Shown: piece by piece, positions 50,706 through 55,681 of the stretch
How positions within the stretch are numbered: the first letter of the stretch is position 1
Layout: each line of letters starts with the position of its first letter
NCBI RefSeq assembly: GCF_027922045.1
Contig: NZ_BSEX01000006.1
Span: 866,709 to 922,389 of the forward strand
DNA length: 55,681 nucleotides
DNA from: Microbacterium terregens
Lineage (GTDB): Bacteria > Pseudomonadota > Alphaproteobacteria > Sphingomonadales > Sphingomonadaceae
Direction: 5' to 3'
Notes under the pieces: model-generated
The model's database searches: none
What the model was told of the DNA's origin: nothing
The model's input: the letters and a program-made list of their open reading frames with translations, nothing else
Position numbers and translations under genes: made by a program

Positions 50706-51847
50706 ACACTCTCTCCCGGATCGATGCTGGTCCACTTCCGGTCCGAGGCCGCATTGGCGACCACGGCCTCGACGAATTTCATGGTGCGAAGCCCGTCGCC
50801 GACCCCGGGGAACCACCGCTCCCCTTCGCCACGGATCGCCGCCGCGAAGCCACGGTAGAGGTTGGCGAACGCCTCGACATAGCCCTCGGGATGCCCCGCG
50901 GGCGTGCGCAGCAGCCCGCTCGCACCGTCGCTCAAGCCCGGCCCGCCCGCGCGCAGGATCTCCGCCGGCCGGTCGAGCCAGCGCAGCGTCAGCGTGTTGG
51001 GCTCCATCTGCGCCCATTCCAGCCCGCCGCGCTCGCCATGGATGCGCAGCTTCAGGCCATTTTCCTCGCCGGCCGCGACCTGGCTCGCCTTCAGCGTGCC
51101 GCGCGCGCCGCCCTCGAAGCGCAGCAGCGCGCTCACGTCGTCGTCGAGCCGGCGCCCCGGCACATGGATGGTCAGGTCCGCCGCCACCGCCTCGGCGCGC
51201 AGGCCGGAGACATGCTCGGCGAGTTGGAACGCATGGGTGGCGATGTCGCCCAGGCAGCCGCCGATCCCGGCCCGCGCCGGGTCGGTGCGCCACTCGGCCT
51301 GCTTGTTGCCGGCCTCGTCGATCGGCGCGCTCAGCCAGCCCTGGAGATATTCGACCTGCACCAGACGGATCGCGCCCAGGTCGCCGCGCGCGATGCGCGC
51401 CCGCGCCTCCTCGACCAGCGCATAGCCGCTGTAGGTGAAGGCCAGCGCGAACGTCCGCCCGCTCGCCTCGGCCGCCGCCGCGATCGCCTCCGCCTCGGCG
51501 ACGCTCATCGCCATCGGCTTTTCGCAGAACACGTGGAAGCCCACCTCGAGCGCGGCGATCGCCATCGGCGCGTGGAGATGGTTCGGCGTTACGATCGCCA
51601 GCGCATCGATGCGCACTTCCGCCGGCAGCGCACGCTCGCCTGCCAGCAGGGCATCGAGCGAGTCATAGACGCGCGCGGGATCGAGCCCCAGTTGCTCGCC
51701 GGTGCGGGTGTTGCGCCCCGCATCGGTGCTGAACGCCCCTGCGGTCAGCCGCCAGTCGCCATCCAGCGCGGCGGCCATGCGATGCACGGCGCCGATGAAC
51801 GCGCCCTCGCCGCCACCCACCATGCCGAGCCGGAGCGGCTGCCGCAT
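50702..51847 (-). CDS. Gfo/Idh/MocA family oxidoreductase
   Basis: 381-aa NAD(P)-dependent dehydrogenase without a signal peptide, so cytoplasmic. The Rossmann domain begins LRLGMVGGGEGAFIGAVHRMAAALDG and has ALAIVTPNHLHAPMAIAALEVGFHVFCEKPMAMS, with the EKP catalytic lysine. The C-terminal sheet domain includes GGCLGDIATHAFQLAEH (the G-D-x-x-x-H catalytic block). In sugar clusters such enzymes reduce 3-keto sugars back to sugars or interconvert inositols; the former fits the GMC neighbour. It overlaps the cytochrome start by four bases and the upstream isomerase stop by one. Confidence 0.9.
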   Translation of the reverse strand: MRQPLRLGMVGGGEGAFIGAVHRMAAALDGDWRLTAGAFSTDAGRNTRTGEQLGLDPARVYDSLDALLAGERALPAEVRIDALAIVTPNHLHAPMAIAALEVGFHVFCEKPMAMSVAEAEAIAAAAEASGRTFALAFTYSGYALVEEARARIARGDLGAIRLVQVEYLQGWLSAPIDEAGNKQAEWRTDPARAGIGGCLGDIATHAFQLAEHVSGLRAEAVAADLTIHVPGRRLDDDVSALLRFEGGARGTLKASQVAAGEENGLKLRIHGERGGLEWAQMEPNTLTLRWLDRPAEILRAGGPGLSDGASGLLRTPAGHPEGYVEAFANLYRGFAAAIRGEGERWFPGVGDGLRTMKFVEAVVANAASDRKWTSIDPGESV

Positions 51848-52911
51848 CACTCGCCGCCTTCCTTCAGGCCCAGCAGCGATCGGATCGCGGCCCGGTCGAC
51901 GCCGCTCGCAGCGAAATCGTCGAACGGCCGCTCGGTCACGTGGATGATATGGTCGCGGATGAACGGCGCCCCCTCGCGCGCGCCATCCTCGGAACGCTTG
52001 AGCGCGCATTCCCACTCCAGCACCGCCCAACCTTTGTAGCCATATTGGGCAAGCTTGCTGAACACGCCGACGAAGTCGACCTGGCCGTCCCCGGTCGAGC
52101 GGAAGCGCCCGGCCCGGTTCACCCAGCTCTCATAGCCGCCATAGACGCCTGAGCGACCGGTCGGGTTGAACTCGGCATCCTTCACATGGAAGCACGCAAT
52201 CCGGTCGTGATAGCGGTCGATGAAGTCGAGATAGTCGAGCTGCTGCAGCACATAGTGCGACGGATCGAACAGGATGCGCGCACGCGGGTGCTCGCCCACC
52301 GCCGCCAGGAACCGCTCCCACGACGCGCCGTCGTGAATGTCCTCGCCGGCGTGGATCTCGAACGCGCAGTCCACGCCCGCATCCTCGAACGCGTCCAGGA
52401 TCGGCGTCCAGCGCCGCGCCAGTTCGGCAAACGCCTCCTCGACCAGCCCCGCGGGCCGCTGCGGCCAGGGATAGACATAGGGCCAGGCCAGCGCGCCCGA
52501 GAAGGTCGCATGCGCCGACAGCCCCAGGTTGGCGCTCGCCTTGGCGGCGAGCGTCACCTGCTCGACTGCCCAGGCCTGGCGCGCCTCGGGCTTGCCGTGC
52601 ACCTCGGCCGGCGCGAAGCCGTCGAACAGCGCGTCATAGGCCGGGTGCACCGCCACCAACTGGCCCTGGAGATGCGTCGACAGTTCGGTCGGCTCGATCC
52701 CGAACCGCGCGAGCCGCCCGCGCAGCTCGTCGCAATAATCCTTGCTCTCGGCCGCGGTCTTCAGGTCGATCAGCCGCGGGTCGCACGGGATCTGCACCCC
52801 CACGAAGCCCAGGCCCGCGGCCCATTCGGCCAGCCCGTCCAGCGTATCGAACGGCGCGGTGTCGCCCAGGAACTGCGCCAGGAAGATGCCCGGCCCCTTC
52901 ATCGCGGTCAT
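51847..52911 (-). CDS. Cytoplasmic TIM-barrel sugar isomerase/epimerase
   Basis: 354-aa protein of the AP-endonuclease-2 sugar isomerase fold, longer than the exported pair and without a signal. Visible are FDTLDGLAEWAAGLGFVGVQIPCDP, IEPTELSTHLQGQL, ALAWPYVYPWPQRPAGLVEEAFAELA, CAFEIHAGEDIHDG, ILFDPSHYVLQQLDYLDFIDRYHDRIACFHVKDAEF and WAVLEWECALKRSEDG; the Glu, Asp, His and Glu ligands of the metal site are present. Proteins like this occur beside Gfo/Idh/MocA reductases in keto-sugar loci. It overlaps the MFS stop by four bases. Confidence 0.88.
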   Translation of the reverse strand: MTAMKGPGIFLAQFLGDTAPFDTLDGLAEWAAGLGFVGVQIPCDPRLIDLKTAAESKDYCDELRGRLARFGIEPTELSTHLQGQLVAVHPAYDALFDGFAPAEVHGKPEARQAWAVEQVTLAAKASANLGLSAHATFSGALAWPYVYPWPQRPAGLVEEAFAELARRWTPILDAFEDAGVDCAFEIHAGEDIHDGASWERFLAAVGEHPRARILFDPSHYVLQQLDYLDFIDRYHDRIACFHVKDAEFNPTGRSGVYGGYESWVNRAGRFRSTGDGQVDFVGVFSKLAQYGYKGWAVLEWECALKRSEDGAREGAPFIRDHIIHVTERPFDDFAASGVDRAAIRSLLGLKEGGE

Positions 52912-54158
52912 GCGCGCGCCTCTCCCTTGGTCTCGTCGCGGAAGCTGATCTGGAACAGGATCGCGACCACCGCCGCCGCGATCGCGGGGTACCACCACAT
53001 GTGCTGCCAGTCGGCGACGCTCGGCGTCTCGGGCAGCTGGGCATAGAGCAGGCCGCCGATCTGCGAGCCCAGCAACATGCCCACGCCATAGGTGAACAGC
53101 GTCAGCATCCCCTGCGCCTGCGCGTTGACGCCCTTGGGCGACGCGATGGTGCCGGTGTAGATCGCGCCCGCCACGAAGAAGAAGTCGTAGCACACGCCGT
53201 GCAGCGCCACGCCCAGGTAGATCGCCCACAGCGAGTCGCCCCCGTCGCCGATCGCGAACAGCGCATAGCGCACTGCCCAGGCGATCATGCCGACCAGCAG
53301 CAGCGGCTTCACCCCGAAGCGGCGATAGAGCCACGGCATGGAGAACATGAAGGCGAGCTCGGACATCTGCCCGATCGTCATGGTGCCGCCGACATTCTCG
53401 ATGCCCGCCGTGCCGATATAGGCGGAGGCATAGGCGTAATACATCGCCAGCGGGATCGAGATCAGCGTCGCTGCCGCGATGAAGATCAGGAACGAGCGCT
53501 GGCGCATCAGGCCGAACGCCTCGACGCACAGCACCTGCCGGATCACGCTCTCGTCACGCGGCGCGTCCGCCTCCACATTGGGAAGGGTGGCGCTGTAGAC
53601 CCCGAGCGCGATCGAGACGACGGCGGCGACGGTGAAGATCTGCGGGCTCGCCGACAGCCCCGCCCAGCCGATGATCAGCCCCGCCGCGATCCAGCCCAGC
53701 GTGCCGAACGCGCGCACGAACGGGAAACGATCGACCCGCTCGCCAAAGCTCTTGAGGGCGATGGTATTCGCCAGGCCGACGGTCGGCATGTAGAGGATCA
53801 TGTAGCCCAGCAGCAGCCAGACGAAGCTGTCGCCATGCTCGGGCGTCACCAGCGAGGGCAGCACGAACAGCAGCACGCCGCCCACCAGGTGCAGGATCAC
53901 CATCAGCATCTTGGGGCTGAAATAGCGCGCGGCCGCCATGCCGAGCAGGAACGAGCCCACGATCGAGGCGATCGGCCCCACCGAAAAGGCGTTGGCGATC
54001 AAATTGCCGATGCCCACGGTCTGCATCACCAGACCCAGGGTCACGTTCCACGCGCCCCAGACAAAGAACTGCATGAACATCAGGGCGCTCAGCCGCCCCG
54101 TCAGCATTCCCGACGCCGGGCGCACGTCACCCGTCAACGTCCCTTCGGCAGCGACCAT
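52908..54158 (-). CDS. MFS permease of the nucleoside:H+ symporter (NupG-like) type
   Basis: 416-aa inner-membrane carrier with about twelve helices. The N-terminal helix MFMQFFVWGAWNVTLGLVM is typical of the NHS family; later come VRAFGTLGWIAAGLIIGW, MSELAFMFSMPWLYRRFGVKPLLLVGM and GVCYDFFFVAGAIYT. NHS-type permeases found in sugar-oxidation loci of this kind probably carry sugars or glycosides rather than nucleosides; that is inferred from context. GGAGGGGA precedes the ATG at 54,158. It is the first gene of the eight-gene operon and faces the lacI-type gene across 122 bases with an operator. Confidence 0.88.
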   Translation of the reverse strand: MVAAEGTLTGDVRPASGMLTGRLSALMFMQFFVWGAWNVTLGLVMQTVGIGNLIANAFSVGPIASIVGSFLLGMAAARYFSPKMLMVILHLVGGVLLFVLPSLVTPEHGDSFVWLLLGYMILYMPTVGLANTIALKSFGERVDRFPFVRAFGTLGWIAAGLIIGWAGLSASPQIFTVAAVVSIALGVYSATLPNVEADAPRDESVIRQVLCVEAFGLMRQRSFLIFIAAATLISIPLAMYYAYASAYIGTAGIENVGGTMTIGQMSELAFMFSMPWLYRRFGVKPLLLVGMIAWAVRYALFAIGDGGDSLWAIYLGVALHGVCYDFFFVAGAIYTGTIASPKGVNAQAQGMLTLFTYGVGMLLGSQIGGLLYAQLPETPSVADWQHMWWYPAIAAAVVAILFQISFRDETKGEARA

Positions 54159-54220
54159 GCGCTTATCCCCTCCGCCGCAGTTTTCCTGCTCTTGAGGACA
54201 GCCTAACAGCGCGAACCGCC

Positions 54221-54236
54221 ATGTAAAGGATTACAT
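54221..54236. promoter_or_regulatory. LacI-family operator
   Basis: ATGTAAAGGATTACAT is an inverted repeat with perfect six-base arms (ATGTAA/TTACAT), 60 bases before the MFS start and 45 before the LacI-type gene. The even-spaced TGTAA...TTACA form is typical of LacI/GalR operators, and it is an AT-rich island in GC-rich DNA. It could let one repressor control both directions. Confidence 0.7.
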
Positions 54237-54280
54237 CACCCGCTATCGACAGCGTACGCGGCACGCGACATGAAGTGGGC

Positions 54281-55282
54281 ATGACGACGATCATCCAGGT
54301 CGCCGCCGTCGCCGGGGTGTCCACCGCCACGGTGTCGCGCGTGCTGAGCCAGCCTGCGCGCGTGGCCGAGCAGACGCGCCGGCGCGTGCTCGATGCCGTC
54401 GACGCGCTTGGCTACCAGCCAAATGTCGCCGCGCGCAGCCTGCGCACGCTGCGCGCGGCCAAGATCCTGCTGACCGTCCCGGACATCTCCAATCCCTTCT
54501 TCGCCAGCGTGATCCGTGGCGCGGAGGAGGCGGCGCGCGATGCCGGCTATTCGGTGGTGGTGGGCGACACCCGCCACGATCCGGAGGTGGAGGATCAATA
54601 CGCCGACATGCTCTCGCGCCGCGAGGTCGACGGGCTGGTGTTCCTCGGGCATCGCCTGCCGGCCAGCCTCGCCCCGCTGCTCGCCGACCAGGGACCGGCG
54701 GCGCCGATCGTCAACGGCTGCGAATACAGCCCCGACATCGGCGTGCCGAGCGTCCACATCGACAACGCGGCCGCCAGCAGCGACGCGATGGAGCATCTGA
54801 TCGCGCTCGGGCACCGCGATATCGGCGTGATCACCGGCCCGGCGATCAGCCCGATCAGCCGCGATCGCCTGACGGGCGCCCTGCGTGCCGCCGACCGCCA
54901 CGGCCTCGGCGACCAGTTGCAGCTGCGTGCCGGCGACTATTCCGCCGCCTCCGCCTTCCAGCGCGCGGGCGAACTGCTTGCGGGCGGGGTCACCGCGATC
55001 TTCTGCTTCAGCGACGAGATGGCGATGGGGGCAATGAGCGCGATCGCCCAGGCAGGGTTCTCCTGTCCCGGCCAGGTCTCGGTGATCGGCTTCGACGACC
55101 TGCCCCTCGCCCGCTTCTTTTCGCCGCCGCTCACCACCATCGCCCAGCCCAAGGGCCTGATCGGCCAGCGCGCCGTGGAGCTGCTGGTCGACATCCTGCG
55201 CGGCAGCACCCCCGCCCGCCGCCAGCTGACCCTCACCCACGACCTCGTCATCCGCAACAGCACCGCCCCCGCCCGCCGCTAG
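54281..55282 (+). CDS. LacI-family transcriptional regulator
   Basis: 333-aa regulator. The N-terminal helix-turn-helix (IIQVAAVAGVSTATVSRVLSQPARV) and hinge (NVAARSLRT) are followed by a periplasmic-binding-protein-like domain starting ILLTVPDISNPFFASVIRGAEEAA. Ligand-pocket segments are VNGCEYS, DIGVITGP and FCFSDEMAMGAMSAI, VIGFDDLPLARFFSPPLTTIAQP. It should repress the divergent operon until a sugar ligand binds. The ATG at 54,281 is preferred over a GTG at 54,275, since MTTIIQVA is the usual N-terminus. Confidence 0.92.
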   Translation: MTTIIQVAAVAGVSTATVSRVLSQPARVAEQTRRRVLDAVDALGYQPNVAARSLRTLRAAKILLTVPDISNPFFASVIRGAEEAARDAGYSVVVGDTRHDPEVEDQYADMLSRREVDGLVFLGHRLPASLAPLLADQGPAAPIVNGCEYSPDIGVPSVHIDNAAASSDAMEHLIALGHRDIGVITGPAISPISRDRLTGALRAADRHGLGDQLQLRAGDYSAASAFQRAGELLAGGVTAIFCFSDEMAMGAMSAIAQAGFSCPGQVSVIGFDDLPLARFFSPPLTTIAQPKGLIGQRAVELLVDILRGSTPARRQLTLTHDLVIRNSTAPARR

Positions 55283-55581
55283 CGACCGCCCGTGGTCGGC
55301 CGCAGCACCGCGACGATCCTCTGCGCACCCACGCAACACCAGCAAAGCAGCGAAACCGCGCCTGGCGCCCGCGCTCGAAAGACGCCGTCGATCCCGGGAA
55401 CCACTTCATCGTACCCCGGCGGAGGCCGGGGCCCAGTTGCGGTGAGCCCTGTTGGGGAGCGCAGCGTATGAGGCAGGGTAGGTCTGACGCGCGCGAGCGA
55501 AGCGCCAAGGCTCGGACGCGCACGACCGCTCCCGTGCGCGATCGCCGCTTCAGGTCGTCCTCCACCGCCATGCCCCGGACG
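55283..55581. other. Spacer after the LacI gene with one family A palindrome
   Basis: I see no gene in this 300-base stretch. A single family A unit (GTACCCCGGCGGAGGCCGGG then GCCCAGTTG) lies at 55,411-55,440. The only open frames are Arg-rich and unconvincing. Confidence 0.6.
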
Positions 55582-55620
55582 CAACAAAGCCCGCTGTCTT
55601 GCGACAAGCGGGCTTTGTTG
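55582..55620. terminator. Intrinsic terminator downstream of tRNA-fMet
   Basis: CAACAAAGCCCGCT (55,582-55,595) pairs perfectly with AGCGGGCTTTGTTG (55,607-55,620), a 14-bp stem around an eleven-base loop in which GTC/GAC can pair further. It starts twelve bases after the 3' end of the minus-strand tRNA, so it should end that transcript. The A/T-rich stem ends act as the U-tract in both directions. Confidence 0.8.
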
Positions 55621-55631
55621 TGTTGTGTGTT

Positions 55632-55681
55632 TGGTTGCGGGGACAGGATTTGAACCTGTGACCTTCAGGTTATGAGCCTGA
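55632..55681 (-). tRNA. tRNA-Met (CAU), initiator type, cut by the window end
   Basis: Only the 3' two-thirds is present. On the minus strand it reads from the anticodon stem, TCAGG-CTCATAA-CCTGA, with anticodon CAT, through the T arm ACAGG-TTCAAAT-CCTGT and acceptor strand CCCCGCA, discriminator A and an encoded CCA (55,632-55,634). The acceptor end CCCCGCAACCA is that of bacterial initiator tRNA, in which A72 faces C1 without pairing; the 5' half that would confirm C1 lies outside. The three pairs above the anticodon loop are AGG/CCT rather than the GGG/CCC of most initiators. Confidence 0.88.

Noticed and set aside
50702..51847. Calling the Gfo/Idh/MocA protein ligC
   Set aside because: The family fits, but it lies in the sugar operon 10 kb away and is coupled to a sugar isomerase and a cytochrome, so a keto-sugar role is more likely.

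Overview
The window reads as one contiguous stretch of a GC-rich alphaproteobacterial chromosome, most likely from Sphingomonas or a close relative in the Sphingomonadaceae. Pointers to this are an NDUFS4-like complex I accessory protein, a SciP (DUF1153) cell-cycle protein, the hisC-tyrC pair also known from Zymomonas, a sigma-EcfG type promoter, sphingomonad-style intergenic palindromes, and a LigI/LigJ/LigK set very like that of lignin-degrading Sphingobium. Gene calls rest on reading protein motifs by eye; no database search was run.

Layout. 1-395 is a repeat-rich spacer. 396-13,000 holds housekeeping and stress genes: hrpB, the complex I protein, a translationally coupled lemA-TPM-TPM-NUDIX group, mscL, hisN, a periplasmic peroxiredoxin, two tiny ORFs behind a sigma-54 promoter, a YbhB-like protein, a stress SDR, a GST, a DUF457-like membrane protein, an SGNH protein and tRNA-Gln(CUG). 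13,087-23,240 holds ppx/gppA-rlmE, hisC-tyrC, purA, sciP, mnmA, and a pdxH-cation efflux-PhzF operon. 23,361-30,411 carries bacterial NHEJ (ku, ligD) and a circularly permuted ATP-grasp/alpha-E fusion coupled to a transglutaminase. 31,207-35,507 is a five-gene chain cbpA-yihY-fabI-GNAT-aroC in which every junction is a 4-nt start/stop overlap. A Thr/Gly-rich secreted protein and an aldo-keto reductase follow.

37,353-46,156 is a catabolic island for the lower protocatechuate/gallate 4,5-cleavage pathway. On the minus strand are ligI, ligJ and a DUF1932-type dehydrogenase. A LysR regulator with two DNA-binding domains sits divergent to ligK, ligU/galD, a DctA-type carrier and an OprB-type porin. 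No ring-cleavage dioxygenase and no recognisable ligC lie in the window, so 2-pyrone-4,6-dicarboxylate must be made elsewhere.

46,253-55,282 is a glycoside/sugar oxidation locus. A LacI regulator and a palindromic operator face an eight-gene minus-strand operon. It encodes a nucleoside/sugar-type MFS permease, a cytoplasmic TIM-barrel isomerase, a Gfo/Idh/MocA oxidoreductase, a cytochrome c, two Tat-exported TIM-barrel proteins, a Tat-exported gluconate-2-dehydrogenase subunit 3 homologue and a GMC flavoprotein with a C-X5-C-X3-C motif. The parts suggest periplasmic oxidation of a sugar or glycoside (probably at C3) feeding electrons to cytochrome c, with processing of the keto-sugar on both sides of the inner membrane. 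This is the best candidate for an incompletely described system here. The window ends inside an initiator-type tRNA-Met whose anticodon stem has AGG/CCT instead of the usual GGG/CCC.
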